Below, piece by piece: positions 8,599 to 21,200 of a stretch of DNA of 64,000 nt. Numbering within the stretch: position 1 is the stretch's first letter; each line of letters starts with the position of its first letter. A program made the translations under genes and the position numbers. The notes below the pieces were generated by a model. That model saw only the letters and a program-made list of their open reading frames with translations, ran no database searches and was not told where the DNA came from. The DNA is from Sugiyamaella lignohabitans (lineage: Eukaryota; Ascomycota; Dipodascomycetes; Dipodascales; Trichomonascaceae): contig NC_031673.1 in the NCBI RefSeq assembly GCF_001640025.1, positions 2,213,570 to 2,277,569 on the forward strand, written 5' to 3'.

Positions 8599-11500
8599 TT
8601 AAATGGCTGTCATGAACAACGGCTCGCGCTGAACATATTGGCGAGGTTCTAGTCCATCTGCAACTTCGAACATACTGGTCCATTCATATTCGCCTCGGAG
8701 AAGAACAATGATGCCCAGGTCAACATCTACGCTCTGGCCGGGCATAATCTGCAATACAGGCCGCTGTAGCACTCCATTGTAGATTATCTTTTTATGAATT
8801 TCATCTGCTTCAATTGGGCCCTCATTTCCATACCTTAAAGATGGTACTAAGCGTAATATTCCACTGATGGGAACATCCGAGCCATTGAAAATTGTGGAGC
8901 GGACAACCAATTGATCGTCATCAACATCCACTTGCCAAGTCAGTTCATTAACCTGAGCAATAGATGACGAGGATGAAAACATGTTCATAGACACCTTTAC
9001 TAGCTCTGTGCGTAAAGTAGTCACCATCCATCTTGACAAACGAATACCTCTCAGCTCAACACTACCTGTTCTGGTCGAACCGTCAACTTCCCATTCACCA
9101 CCCAGATAACTCAGTAGTTGTTCTCTATACCAAAATGTCTCAGTCATCAACTTTACTTGTTCAGGTGTGAGATTCTGGTCAACCACATATTGCTTTCTAC
9201 TCATGGTTGGAATAGGTTTCTGAGGATAGAACTCGCTGTCAGCTTTACTGGGTTCCCATTTGATGGGTAATAGGAATCTGCTTGTTCGGGATGGGTATAT
9301 GAGTTGTGTGACTTCTGATAATCGCTTATTGTCCGCACTTTTACTCCATATTTTAACATTCATAGCTTGAGACCAAGCATTTCGCAAGTCCAGGACCAGA
9401 ATGAAATACCGCGAGTTTGGCTCTAATGGTTGGAGCAGACCGTCAATTCGTGTCAATGGGTGCTCTGACGAACGATACTCAGTTAAAGGGATAATATCAC
9501 ATGCCGAAAGCTCGATACTAGGATTCACCGTAACATTCACAGGGACTGTTATTCGCCTGACCCACGTCGTAAGAGAATCAGCATCTTCTGAAGTGTTTTC
9601 GCTCTTTTCGCTTTCATCAGAATCCATCACACCGTAATCAAGGTTAATGACTGCACTTGTGAGACCCCTCTTACCAGAAACTTGGAAGTCATATTCTCCA
9701 GTTTCGTGGGGACCAATTCCTGGGCTGTTCAAAATTTGGAGCGCTCTACGTTTATAAAGAAAATATTCACATTCGTAAACTTCATTTAGAGGCAGATCCT
9801 TATCAGCTAAAGTCGCTTGTAATGGTTCCGTTGTGGAGTCTACGAAGCCAAAGTTTACAAGTTTACAGTTTGTATTAGACTGGTTGGAAAGACTTATCGT
9901 AAAGTTCTTCTTCTCGCCTTCTAAAACCATTACCCATGTTTGTTCTAGAGAAAGCTGATTTTTCGGTAGTAGAAGTGGTTGAGATGGAAGTACTGCCAAT
10001 TTGAGCTCACGAACAGTGACCAAGCTGTTATTGTTGACTGTGTTTCGTGTTTCGTCAATGTCGCCCCTTTTGATGCCTGAATTTATTCCATGCGTTTTGA
10101 GCTTGACTTCCAATCGGGGTAATCCTTGGTTCGACAGTTGGTATTCCTCGGGGTGACAGCCCGAAACTTCTATTTTACAACCGGTGATGATAAGTTCACC
10201 TGGAGTTTTCGGACTCGTCACAATAAACAAATCATGAACAGAGGAGCCAGGGATAAATACATTACCAAGCTTTGCATCAATCAGTTCTACATTTTTTGTC
10301 AGCAATGTAATTTCGTTGACATGTACCTCGAATTCAAAAGGATTCTGAATCTTAAGCGAGAATTCAACTCGTTCACCCTGTACCAAAACTCTTTCGGACA
10401 CGTCTTTGCTTTTCGAATATGGGTTGTAAAGGAAAACTTCGGAATTTTGAGATTCAACTGATTTGCTTTCAGATCTACGTCTAGTAAATCTGGTTGGCAT
10501 GACTGTGGTTGGTGGGAGAACTTTGATATCCCGCAGCATATAAGGATCCCAATATTGACCATAAACAGGACCCCGCTCGCTCTTTCTTGATAGTTCGACC
10601 GCTCGATGTAGACTAGAAAATAACCTCAATTGCTCATCTCGGTCTAAAGAGTCTGCCATGGTGGAAAACAATAGACTAATGAAATATACCACACCTTGAT
10701 AATGGCTGATACTCTCACAAATTGAAATGCATGATTTGAGAAACGACAACCTCAATTCAAGCCACCCACTACCAATCGAAGTCACTTCTCCAGCAGAGAA
10801 CACTCGACAAACACTGTCAAGAAACTCTATTATTCCTCCTTTTTGGCTTCTATCCAGCATTTGCAGCACACCAGTTTCCGCCGCAATAGGATTTCCGACC
10901 ATACGAAGAACCATTTCACGAAGCACGAAAGCTCGCTTACGATGCAATCCAACTCCGGAATACAAACTTGCTAGACCAGAATATAAGCGAACTTGCAAAG
11001 GGATGGGGAGATTGGCGATTCCAGTCGAGTATATTTTATTACACCATGCCGCCACAGAGGCTGCTGATGGACTGTCGGATGTGATATTCAGCTGTAATGG
11101 AGTTCCTCGTACAATTGCCGATAGCACGGCCCCATTCCACCCACCACCCTGTCGAGACATGACTAATAACTTGGCAAATCGTAAAATTGTTTCACAATAG
11201 ACAATTTGGGGTATAGTATCTTCGCTGGATGTAGGTGTACGATTATAAAATCGAATAACTGCGTCAGTCAGATCAGGTAAGAAGTCGTTCAGTCGAGGTG
11301 GCTCATCTGATCCCGATGTGCGAAGTGGTGCTGGCATGGTAGGACCCTCTGGTGATGGCGATGGTGAAGTTGGAGGAGGTGTACCATTAATTGAGCTCGT
11401 AGATTCATTCCTGCTCCCATATCCACTGCCATAGCCGCCTCCATTTGTAGAACTATGGCTCACGCTAGAAGTATGATTATGAGTTCCACCTCGAAGTGTG

Positions 11501-12821
11501 GCATGCAATGCCACTGTTGGAATAGTAACAGGCACCTCCAGAAATGACTGTAAAACGAGACAGATACCTATCCCTTCTAAAGCCGAACCATACCATAGAT
11601 GGTCGTATGCTGTTTTCAGTATAGTTGCAGCCTCGGTAAATTCTTTCAATGCATCGGAAAGTCGGCCAGCAAGTAAATACATGTTTCCTAAAAATTTGAT
11701 CATTCGTCCATGCTGCTTCGATTTAGTCCTATCTGATAGTCCTAGAGATATAGAGCCTGTTTTAGTTATTGAAATCGAGTTGGAATATGATGAAGCATTA
11801 CTCATCGTCGTACCAGATAAATTAGATGAAATAGATGGTGAAATTTGACGTGAGAAGCTTTTATGAATAGAAACATTGTATGGCTTGTCATGGGCTGTTG
11901 ATGTTGGTGGTGGAGTGGGACTGGTATTTGTCGGAGTAGCCTGGCCTGAACCACCGCTAGATATGCCTTTGGCTCCGGGACTTCCTTCAGCGTCACTTCT
12001 TAGCGGCCCTCCTCGTCCGCTTACTCTTCTATTTCGATTGGACACTCCTGGAGGAGCGTCTAAACCTTTAATACTAGGACTCTTAAAGCTGCCCATTTGT
12101 CGTGAAATAACATATACTGCGAGCTCTGCTAGAAAGTCGCTTGTAACGTCGCACATGGCTGTCTCTAAGCTTGTAAAGCTGGATAATTTTGATGCTGATG
12201 ATAAGATTCCAAATATATGTTTAGATTCGATTTCCAAAACACCTTCTTTTGGTACTCCAAATACAAATATTTTATGCATAATAGCAGCTGGGTATTGATT
12301 CCGCAATCTCTTGAGAGCTTCCTCCAACCACTGCCCATGACCCGACTCGCCGCAAAACTCCTTATAAGATGTCAATGCAAATACAGCAAATGTTTGACGA
12401 TAGGGCTCCAAGTCGTACATGGAATAATACTGTTCATCGTTCTGTGATAGCGAAAAGTCGTATACTACTTTGCCATTCGGGTAGCCTTGTGGGCTGAACA
12501 TAGCTGGTCTTGTTAGTATCCATTCAGGAGGTTGTCGAGAGCCTTCTCCAGTACCAAATAGCTACCTATTAAGCTCAAGTAATAACCGAATAGCATAGGC
12601 AGATATACCAAGGGTTCCAAATAGTCAAAGTATTTGATTGGGGAGTACCACTTACCTCTATCGGTTCGTCCATCTGGAGTAACATCTACGAGACGGACCT
12701 CGCAAGCTCGCGACATGCGCTCAGCATATTGTAGAAATACTGGTTTTTTTATCTGACCCAAGGGGCATAGCAAAGCCTTTACTCGCGATGGTGCGACATA
12801 TGAATAGGGATCCAAGAGCAT
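8599..12821 (-). CDS. TRS120: TRAPP II complex subunit Trs120 (two exons)
   Basis: Exon 1 is 12821-12656 and exon 2 is 12503-8599, joined across a 152-nt intron (12655-12504) that starts GTAAGT and ends TACTAAC...CCAG. The product is 1356 aa. The N-terminus (YVAPSRVKALLCPLGQIKKPVFLQYAERM ... VDVTPDGR, then FSPQGYPNGKVVYDFS) is the conserved start of Trs120/TRAPPC9. A low-complexity Ser/Thr/Pro block follows, then TPR-like helices and a C-terminal half rich in beta strands. The ATG at 12821 is the first in frame; the frame upstream begins with TTG. Trs120 belongs to TRAPP II, the exchange factor for Ypt31/32 in late-Golgi traffic. It is divergent from RTC1. Confidence 0.9.
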
Positions 12822-13270
12822 TTTTGACCGGAACAACTGGCCAGACAAGTCTGCTCAAAGACTGCTGGATTATATGCTCGTTGAGTGGTTTCCAATATCA
12901 ATCTCCAAATAATATTCGTTATTCAGTCCAATCGCATGTCAATTGAAACTTAGGGTCTATGATGCAGTTAAAGGTATAAATTGGACTCTCTTATCCAGTT
13001 ATTTGGCCAATTGATTGGATCCAATCTTACAGGACTATTTTGACTTCGTGTCTCTCTGATGGCTGATCTGTCTATCCTGTTTATCATTGATATCGCCATA
13101 CGGAGGTTAGTCACGTGCATCCTGTATCAATGAAGTCGTGAACTGAGAAGTGCAATCTACACAACGCTATAAAGATTAAAGTTGAACCAATTGTCAGAAT
13201 AACTGTCGAGTAGGACTAAAATGGTGATCTGATTGTTTACTACAGTTAGTAATTGAAAGAGTAAGATAGA
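12822..13270. promoter_or_regulatory. divergent promoter of TRS120 and RTC1
   Basis: About 450 bp between the two starts. A CACGTG core lies at 13113-13118 (GTCACGTGCA). No other recognised site or gene is present. Confidence 0.4.
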
Positions 13271-16200
13271 ATGCCGGGAGGAAATTCGGGTGGTGAAGGT
13301 TTGTCAGGCACTGGGTCGGCATCGGGCTTTTTGAAATCGAGCTCTTCATCTTCTACGCCCGCTCCCGATAGGCATGGAATGTTCAGTATGGAATCACCTC
13401 CCTCGGGTGGCCCGTCAGGATCTGGCTCGTCATCTGGAAATCATACCTCTTATGCTAATATAGCGGCAATGGCTATCAAATCGGGTCCATTGGCAAGAAT
13501 CGGCAAGGCCTTGTATAGTGGAGTGTCTGGGGCTTCATCATCAGTACCGAACTCAATTCCTGGTTCAATTCCTGCATCTCCTTCATTCTATTCAGGGTAC
13601 TCAGATGGTGGTAAACGAGCTGATACTACAGGTGGATCACCTGCTTCTTCTACGTCAACGAATATTGGACATTATACCGACATGACTGACGACGATGAAG
13701 ATGAAACTTCGCTCAAATATACAGCTCGTGGTGGTATATTCGCCATGGCTAATTCACCATCAAAAGAGCATGTTGCCATTGTTGGTAAGGATTTCTTCCA
13801 GGTGCTAAATGTATCGAATACCAATGTGTCCTTGTCTCATAATGTTAGAGGTGGAAGTTCAGCTACATCCGGAAACCGTGATTTTGATAAGACTTTCAGT
13901 GCCACTGCTTTGAAATGGGGGTATCAATCATTTGATAGGTATATTGCGTTGTCAAATGCCGGAGGTAGGATTTTTGTATATGATGCAGAGAAGGGCTCCA
14001 TAGGATCTGGCATCCGTAGACCAGTGTCTCAGCTACTAGACTCGACAAGAAACATTCACTCTTTGGCATTTAATCCTAATCAGGGCTATAATTTGCTATC
14101 TGCTAGTTCAGATGGTACTGTCAAGCTGTGGGATCTTAGAGAAAATCCAAAACATCCTGCATTAGTTTTTGTCAAGAAAGGAGGAGACCCATGTCGAGAA
14201 GTCCAATGGAGTCCGTTTGAACCTCGGCGTTTTGCTGCGATATATGATTCCGGTGTAATTCAAAGGTGGGACTTGCGACAGCCACAAACTTATGATCGTA
14301 GAATAAATGCACATTCGGGTGCTGGACAAAGTCTTGACTGGCATCCTGAAAAGGACTACATTGTGTCCGGTGGCCGTGACCAACAGCTCCAAGTATGGAA
14401 TATGAGTAATGACAGTTCTCGTAGTCCTGATTATGTGATTCATACTCCCAGTTCAGTTGCAAAAGTTCGCTGGCTGGCAAATAACAACGGACGCAATAAC
14501 AGTATTATTAATAGCGGCCTAATATCCTGTGGACGAAGTAAAGGCGACAACCTGTTGTGTGTTTGGGATATAAAACGACCATACATCCCTATAAACGCTA
14601 TTGAACGCCATACAGATAGTATCACTGATATTTGTTATCGAAACGAGCGATATATTTGGAGTTGTTCCAAAGACAAGACTTTTCGACAGCACAGCTTACT
14701 ATTTGAGCCTCTACTAATCTCCAACCTTTCCTCGAGTGCCTTTACCTGGTCATCGACAAATGATTTACTATTTGTATCGCAAGACAAAGATAGGCCGAGT
14801 GTCATTGGTATACCCATATCAGACGACACGCTAGGCAGTGAACAATCCCATCAGCATCTAAGCAATAGACGACCCAGCATGAATGTAGACATGAGTGGCA
14901 GTCCAGGATCTGTCACTGGAGTTAGCAATACCAATAATAGTAATAGTAGACGATCTGCTAGTAGCCAACGTCCCAGGAGCCAACTTGACCCAGTATCTTT
15001 GTCGTTTTCGCCCATTGTATGTAGTGCAAATTTTCCTGGCAATGATCCAAATATTTTTAAATACTGTGCTCAACACTATCAACTGGTACCAAGGCCACAG
15101 GAAACCATTGCTGACGTATGTCTTCATAACAGTAAAGTGGCCAGTGCTGTCAATAAACTAAGAACAGGACAAGTCTGGCTCATGCTAGCAGAAGCTGTGG
15201 AGGATGAGCTTAATAGATATTATAGCTTCCTTATGGCACCCCAACAAAATCAGGAAAGACAGGAACATGAAGAAGAAAAGAAGATAGACAATGCAGAACA
15301 AAAATCACATTCTACCAAAGTACAGATATTATTGCCTCCACCTAATTTGCCTCCACCCAATCAGGACAACAGTTTGTCGCCAGTATTTCCTGAAACTGCT
15401 GCAGGCATTGGTAGGTTTGAAAAGGCTTCTTCAAGCTATAATAATAGTGTAACGAACCACCAGGCGGTCGCGAGAGGAGACCCGTCCAGTTCAAATACTC
15501 AGCCCATGACAATTGGAGGCCGATCCAAAGGTAATACCTCTAATGATGTCACTGTTGCCCCGAACATGAGTTTCTCGCTGACTGGTAGCCATCGTTACTC
15601 GTTTGATACTACTGGTAGCTCGCCAGATGACTCGTATGGGGGTATTAAGGACTCTACAGGTGCAAGTTATACACATATATCCATGTTGAGTTCATCAGTG
15701 CGGCGAGCAAGAAACTATTCTACCTCGACACATATTAGTAGTGGCACTGAGGGCGGCAGTAGTAGTGCTAGTTTGGGCCCTGTTCAAGAGTTTCCAGCAA
15801 CTGAATCAGTGGGCACTTCTAACCAAACAGGTGAACTAGATCTCGTAGGCAAAAGTATCGCCGAGTGGAAGTCTCGCACTTTGGACGATATAAAGGAAGA
15901 CGTTTCTGACAGTAGCTATGTGGCGTCGAATAATGGAGGAGTTGGGACCCCTGTTAATAGCACTATTGGTAACAGCAGTATCCTCATACCAGGAGTCAGG
16001 TCAGTTGTCAATACAGAAAGACTGCAGAATTCTGTTTCTTCTTCTAAACTGTCAGCTGCTTTGTTGGGCAAAAGCAGCTCTCCTGGAGAGCCCAGTAGCC
16101 CTGTCAATCTGTCAAATCAGAGCCATGCTCATACTCATGGCCACAGTTTAAGCTCTGCAACTACAAGCCAAGGGGCAAGTAACTCAGCCACTGGATCTAA

Positions 16201-16885
16201 AATGGGATATATGTCGAATGCCAGTTCTCGTAACGCGCAGCAAACATTTAAACAATTTGTTTCCACGCAGACATGCCCTTGGCGAACAGAGGTATTAGTC
16301 GCCAAAGCTGCCGAGTTTGCAATGGACCAAGGAGATGTTCAGTTGTGTGCTGTATTAGCAGCTGTTTTTCTTCAGAACTACCCTCGTATTTGTGCGTCAC
16401 ATCGCACTGCCGAAGAGTGGATTGTGTCATATGTTGGCCTACTTAAACGTCAAGGACTTTTTGTTGCTGCTGCCAGTTTAACAAAAATCTGTAAGTTCAA
16501 GTCTGTCCGCAAAATTGCCAAAAATGATACCACACTTGATACTTTATGCCACAGTTGTCATGCACCTTTGAGCGAGAACGCAGCTATTGTCAAAGAAAAA
16601 GTCGCCAAACTGGCCCAACAAGCTGCTGGAACTGACTATGACGAAGATGAGGATCCGTCAGCCATTCCTGTTGCAAGCAGTATTGAAGAAATCGGTTATT
16701 ATTACTGTCAAACCTGCAAAAGACTGCTAGATGGGTGTACTCTTTGCCGTGCTCCGGTCCGTGGTTTGGCTCTTGTGCTGCTTGAGTGTGGTCACAAAGC
16801 TCACCCGCTATGTCTCAAAGAATGGGTTTTCCAGGAAGGTATGGTTGAATGCCCTTCAGGATGTGGCACCTCGCTTGTCAGATAA
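13271..16885 (+). CDS. RTC1: SEA complex subunit Rtc1/Sea2 (WDR24 orthologue)
   Basis: 1204 aa in one exon. A Ser/Gly/Pro-rich N-terminus (1-130) is followed by a WD40 propeller, about 150-510, with repeats such as LSASSDGTVKLWDLR and IVSGGRDQQLQVWN. The middle (510-970) is Ser/Asn-rich and disordered. A helical block (EVLVAKAAEFAMDQGDVQLCAVLAAVFLQNY) precedes a C-terminal RING-like zinc domain at about 1144-1204 (CQTCKRLLDGCTLC ... LECGHKAHPLCLKEW ... CPSGCG). This order is that of Rtc1/WDR24, a vacuolar-membrane SEACAT/GATOR2 subunit that promotes TORC1 signalling by opposing SEACIT. Confidence 0.88.
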   Translation: MPGGNSGGEGLSGTGSASGFLKSSSSSSTPAPDRHGMFSMESPPSGGPSGSGSSSGNHTSYANIAAMAIKSGPLARIGKALYSGVSGASSSVPNSIPGSIPASPSFYSGYSDGGKRADTTGGSPASSTSTNIGHYTDMTDDDEDETSLKYTARGGIFAMANSPSKEHVAIVGKDFFQVLNVSNTNVSLSHNVRGGSSATSGNRDFDKTFSATALKWGYQSFDRYIALSNAGGRIFVYDAEKGSIGSGIRRPVSQLLDSTRNIHSLAFNPNQGYNLLSASSDGTVKLWDLRENPKHPALVFVKKGGDPCREVQWSPFEPRRFAAIYDSGVIQRWDLRQPQTYDRRINAHSGAGQSLDWHPEKDYIVSGGRDQQLQVWNMSNDSSRSPDYVIHTPSSVAKVRWLANNNGRNNSIINSGLISCGRSKGDNLLCVWDIKRPYIPINAIERHTDSITDICYRNERYIWSCSKDKTFRQHSLLFEPLLISNLSSSAFTWSSTNDLLFVSQDKDRPSVIGIPISDDTLGSEQSHQHLSNRRPSMNVDMSGSPGSVTGVSNTNNSNSRRSASSQRPRSQLDPVSLSFSPIVCSANFPGNDPNIFKYCAQHYQLVPRPQETIADVCLHNSKVASAVNKLRTGQVWLMLAEAVEDELNRYYSFLMAPQQNQERQEHEEEKKIDNAEQKSHSTKVQILLPPPNLPPPNQDNSLSPVFPETAAGIGRFEKASSSYNNSVTNHQAVARGDPSSSNTQPMTIGGRSKGNTSNDVTVAPNMSFSLTGSHRYSFDTTGSSPDDSYGGIKDSTGASYTHISMLSSSVRRARNYSTSTHISSGTEGGSSSASLGPVQEFPATESVGTSNQTGELDLVGKSIAEWKSRTLDDIKEDVSDSSYVASNNGGVGTPVNSTIGNSSILIPGVRSVVNTERLQNSVSSSKLSAALLGKSSSPGEPSSPVNLSNQSHAHTHGHSLSSATTSQGASNSATGSKMGYMSNASSRNAQQTFKQFVSTQTCPWRTEVLVAKAAEFAMDQGDVQLCAVLAAVFLQNYPRICASHRTAEEWIVSYVGLLKRQGLFVAAASLTKICKFKSVRKIAKNDTTLDTLCHSCHAPLSENAAIVKEKVAKLAQQAAGTDYDEDEDPSAIPVASSIEEIGYYYCQTCKRLLDGCTLCRAPVRGLALVLLECGHKAHPLCLKEWVFQEGMVECPSGCGTSLVR

Positions 16886-17261
16886 TATCTGTATTGTATT
16901 TAATAATTTTATTTATTCATGACTATAGAATATGGCAGTCACAGCACACACTCTCTCTCTCTCTGCAATTAACTCTGTACCCTCGTACTACTTTTGATTT
17001 GATTATTTAATGAACGAATTTATGGACAATTGTATAATGTAGTGAGGCGAGATGAGCAAAATAAAAAGGAATAAAGTTAAGAACAACAAATTGTCCCTGT
17101 TAGTAGAATAGCGATATCTGGATCCGTGAAGTTGAAGCCGCGTTATTCATTTAATAGTGCATGAGACGCGCTCGCGCGTAGTAATAAGGACGCGTCTTGA
17201 ACGCATGATTCGACGATTTCTACAATTTCAAATCATACTTACATCCACAAAATAAATAAAA
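16886..17261. promoter_or_regulatory. RTC1 3' flank and RFA2 promoter
   Basis: 376 bp containing a short CT microsatellite near 16950 and, towards RFA2, a CG-rich patch (17165-17195) with MCB-like words. Confidence 0.5.
17190..17195. promoter_or_regulatory. MCB (MluI cell-cycle box) ACGCGT before RFA2
   Basis: A perfect ACGCGT lies 67 bp upstream of the RFA2 ATG, with a related ACGCGC about 25 bp further up. ACGCGT is the binding site of MBF (Swi6/Mbp1), which drives G1/S expression of replication genes in yeasts. The motif is seen; activity is inferred. Confidence 0.55.
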
Positions 17262-18014
17262 ATGAATAGTCACTCACAGCCACTGGAAGGCGGTTTTTTA
17301 ACGGGTCAAGGAAACTCCTCAAGTGGTTTCCGCAGGGAGCAAACACAATCTATCAGACCAGTCACTATTAAACAGCTGAATGAATCTAGCGAAAGTGGCT
17401 CAGATTCAGAAATCATTCTCGATGGTGTTGCTTTGGAGAAAGTCAAAATTGTTGCGAGAGTTATGAGCAAGAATGAGACTGCTACTGTCACCAATTACCA
17501 AGTTGAAGATAGTACTGGCACTTACGAAGTCAAAAAATGGAATAATAAAGTGTCTTCCTCGCTATCGAATGATATTGATATGGACGACAGCAATCATACT
17601 GCCGACGATGAAAAAGAGGACAATTACTACGTTTCAATAATTGGTACTGTTAAGGTTTTTAACAACTCACGTTCAATTAATGCTACTCATATTCGACCAG
17701 TCACTGATTTCAATGAAGTCATTTTTCACCAGTTGGAGGCGTTAAGCACTCACTTGGCACTATCTCAAACTAAGACTGAAAATGGTGGCGGCTCCCAAAG
17801 TTTGTTTGTTGATGATGGAGGCCATAAGACTATTCGTGATCGCATCATTGATGCATTTAGTGGTGACTTTTCTTTAGAACTCAGCTCAAAACAACTAATG
17901 TCATACTTACCAGGAGTTGGTGAGTATGAAATTCGTGTTGCTGCTGAATCTCTGGTTAACCAAGGTGGTCTGGCAACTGCCGACGATGATGTTTACATGC
18001 TAGCCGCAAACTAA
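17262..18014 (+). CDS. RFA2: replication protein A subunit 2 (RPA32)
   Basis: 250 aa, single exon. A Gly/Ser-rich N-terminal tail with SQ/SG sites (the region phosphorylated in other RPA2 proteins) is followed by the phrase SIRPVTIKQL. An OB fold at about 50-165 contains ILDGVALEKVKIVARVMSKNETATVTNYQVEDSTGTYEVKKW and HIRPVTDFNEVIFHQLEA. A C-terminal winged-helix domain follows. Rfa2 is the middle subunit of the heterotrimer that binds single-stranded DNA in replication and repair. An MCB box lies 67 bp upstream. It is convergent with IRC20, about 200 bp apart. Confidence 0.92.
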   Translation: MNSHSQPLEGGFLTGQGNSSSGFRREQTQSIRPVTIKQLNESSESGSDSEIILDGVALEKVKIVARVMSKNETATVTNYQVEDSTGTYEVKKWNNKVSSSLSNDIDMDDSNHTADDEKEDNYYVSIIGTVKVFNNSRSINATHIRPVTDFNEVIFHQLEALSTHLALSQTKTENGGGSQSLFVDDGGHKTIRDRIIDAFSGDFSLELSSKQLMSYLPGVGEYEIRVAAESLVNQGGLATADDDVYMLAAN

Positions 18015-18211
18015 ACGTCAAGTTGATTATTTATGTATACAACCGTAATTTAAACTCTAAGATATTGATAGATCCAGAACAGACCTCTGGCGAAACTGCA
18101 CAGGGCAATGTCCACTATTTGCCCTTCTGCTATACTTAACCCAGCAGACTCAGAGACCAGTCCCTCAAATAAGGGCCCTCTAAAATACAATATATTACAA
18201 TATATTACATG

Positions 18212-21200
18212 CTATAGCTGATCTGTCTCTTCTTTTATATCGTTACCCGCAAAAAGTACGTTAAGGAGGTCCTCACGATCAACGACCTCGCCTCCAGAGC
18301 TTTTATCGACCATGTTTCCTAGCGTTTGGGCCAGTTCATGTGAATTGGAACTTTCAAGAATCTCTTCTGAGATTATGCCGTTAGTTCGCTCCTCTGTAAT
18401 CCGTTTGGATTTGACTAGATAGTCTAACCGCTTCTTGGTACTGAGTTTGAAAATCGCCTCTTCAACTGTATTGAGGATGGTAAACATCCATACAGTAGTC
18501 TTTTTCGTCTGTCCTATTCTATGAATACGTGAAATGGCTTGGACCTCCAAAGCAGTGTTGACCAGCGGTTCACAGAGATATACATGGGTCGCATTGACAA
18601 GTGTCAGTCCAGCGCTAAAATTTGTTAGTAATCTATCAGTTTGTGTTATTTTAATGTGTTTACTTACGATTCAGCTTTGGCATGCAACAAGAAGCAAGCT
18701 ATTTCAGGATTCTTCTTAAATTCGTCCATTCGCGAATTGACCGATGCATACTGGATATAATGGTCGTCCAGGGCAGACTTCAATAGATCTAACATTTCTG
18801 TCCATTGCGAGAAAATTACCACTTGGGTAGTTTTATCCAAATGACGGAGCCACAGCAAGTGCTGTACTATAAAATCGATCTTGCTGCCATAATTACTAGA
18901 GAGAGGCATCGATTTTATTTCAGACACATTTTTCTTGGCTGCTAAGGAATAGATTCCGTTGCTATTGGCATTGCTGTCTTCTTCCTCATCTTCTTCAACC
19001 AAATGTGTCATTTCCACATCAGTCCGCCGGTAAGTAAAATTGTATACTTGGTCAGGCCCAAGTACATGCTTACAGACGGGACACGTCTTGTGTAATTTCC
19101 ACCATTCCTGCAAGCACTCTCTACAAAATTGATGGCCACACACAGTTAGGGCACCAATAATGAAAGTTGACTGGCAAATTACACACAATCTATCAATATC
19201 CTCGTCTGCTCCTGTTGCATCTTTCTCGTCCACTTTAGATTGCACACTCTGCTTTACAGAGCGAAGACTTGACAAATAATTTCTCCGTCCGAGTTGCTGG
19301 TTTATAACCTTCTTAATAGCAGTGCCTTCTTTTTCTTTTTTCTTCAAAAGTCTGCTGATATCCTTGTCATCAACCTCAACAGCTACGACGTTATCAGATA
19401 TCTCCTGCAGCTGACGGTAGTACTCTACTCGAGCATTGTAGAGATCAGAAAGAAATGAAACTTCTTTGGTTAACATCTTGAGCTCTTTCCTTTGTTCATT
19501 ATAAATCTTGGTTACCATGGGTTTCATTTTCATTAATAAATATACCTCGATAGACCCTCTTGGGCCCGTAAGGGTAGAAGGCAGGGTTCTAATTTCGGAC
19601 ATATAGCCGGCCATCGAATATTCAAAATTATTGGATCCTGGGACGCTCTGGATAGGACGACAATCATTACGTGCCTTTTCTAGATCTTTTTGGAAATCTG
19701 ATTTCGCATCATCTAGCACGGCAACCTTCTCCATGATGGTGGGATCGGATGTGCCTGTTATTGCCTCGGTTCTGTCAGAAAGAACTTGTTGCAACACTTC
19801 TAAATATGAGAACGCGAATTCTTGGGCATCCAGCGACTCTCCATACTCTTCGCCATCAGGATCAGCATCTTTGTCTAATAGCCCCTTAGTAAGAAGTTTT
19901 ATAATCTCTTCTCTCCAATTGTCTATTAAATCTGCCTGGCGGTTTAGTGCTTGCCCAAGTCCATTTATGGCGTCCAACAAATTTCTTGACTCTATTCCTA
20001 CTGCCATTTTCTTGTCATCTATAGTGGCATCATCCAGAGTCACGAATTGCTGGACTACTGCCCTTGATTTCAATTTTTCCACTAAAACTTCAACCTTCTG
20101 AGTGGGCTCCGTTAAAAGCTCTCGTCTGAGCAACTCGGCAAGATCGTAATATTTCTTCTCAAGTTCCTGATGTTTCTTTTCCTCGTCAGATAGCTCCCTT
20201 TTGTCATCATTAGCACCATCATCTCCAGGTTCATGATACATCTGAAAATGGCCGGAAGCAACAAAGAAGTAGCATCTGTGGAGTAGTTCGACCCAAGACC
20301 GTAAGCGCAACCTGCGCAGTTTGATGTCACTATCGTCGATCATGTCTTCATCTTCTTCATTAAAGTCGCTTTCAGAAAACGGGGTGCTAGTAACTGTCAT
20401 ATCCGGGTCTGTTCCTAGTCTGAGTAGTCGATCTTTCTCGCGTTGTTTAAATCGTGCTTCGCGTGTAGCTTGCCTTTCCTTTTCTCTGCTTTCTTTCAGC
20501 GCCAGGGCCTCTGCTTCTTCCTTACGTAGATCTTCAACAATGGGCAGCACACCATTCATTGCCTCAATCCACAACTCTAATGCCTCTGCGGATTTATGTT
20601 TCTTCTCCAACAACTGGCCTCGTTCAAGAAATAAAGTAAAGTATCGTCGCTGATCCGAAAGTAGAGAAGTGGCAGCTTGCTCATACATGGCATCAAAAAC
20701 ATCCTCAATTGTCCGTAATGGTCCTCCACCAAGAGCTTTCCTATTACCCATACCAATTCTGGCATGACAACAAGCCTGTCTGAGGCGGACCAGCCATGTA
20801 CTGAGAAGACTCGAATCTATGGGCATTCCTTTATGCTCAAGTTCATAGTCTTTGCAGTCGTTCAGCATATCGTTATAAAGATGTTGATAATTATTCTCTT
20901 CAATCGGAGTAAATGGGATTGACAGTAGGATACGCCTTTGAGCAGGAATAGAAATATCGTCCTCCAGCATTGAACTAGTATGACGAATAGACAGGCTGCT
21001 GAATAACCCTTCAAAATCGTTGGGAGAAGCAAGTAATTGCGACCAAACCTTATTCCAGCTGGCAAATGGCTCCATTCTCAAGAAAATGAGGATTCCTTGC
21101 AAATCTGTCATATCCTTCTTTACTGGAGTACCAGTAACACCCCAAGCATGAACTCGAGGAATAATTCTGGCCACCTTTGCTGCATTACTGACTCCACTGT

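Noticed and set aside
12822..12848. Earlier TRS120 start at 12848
   Set aside because: Codon is TTG; the first ATG in frame is at 12821 and the conserved sequence starts right after it.
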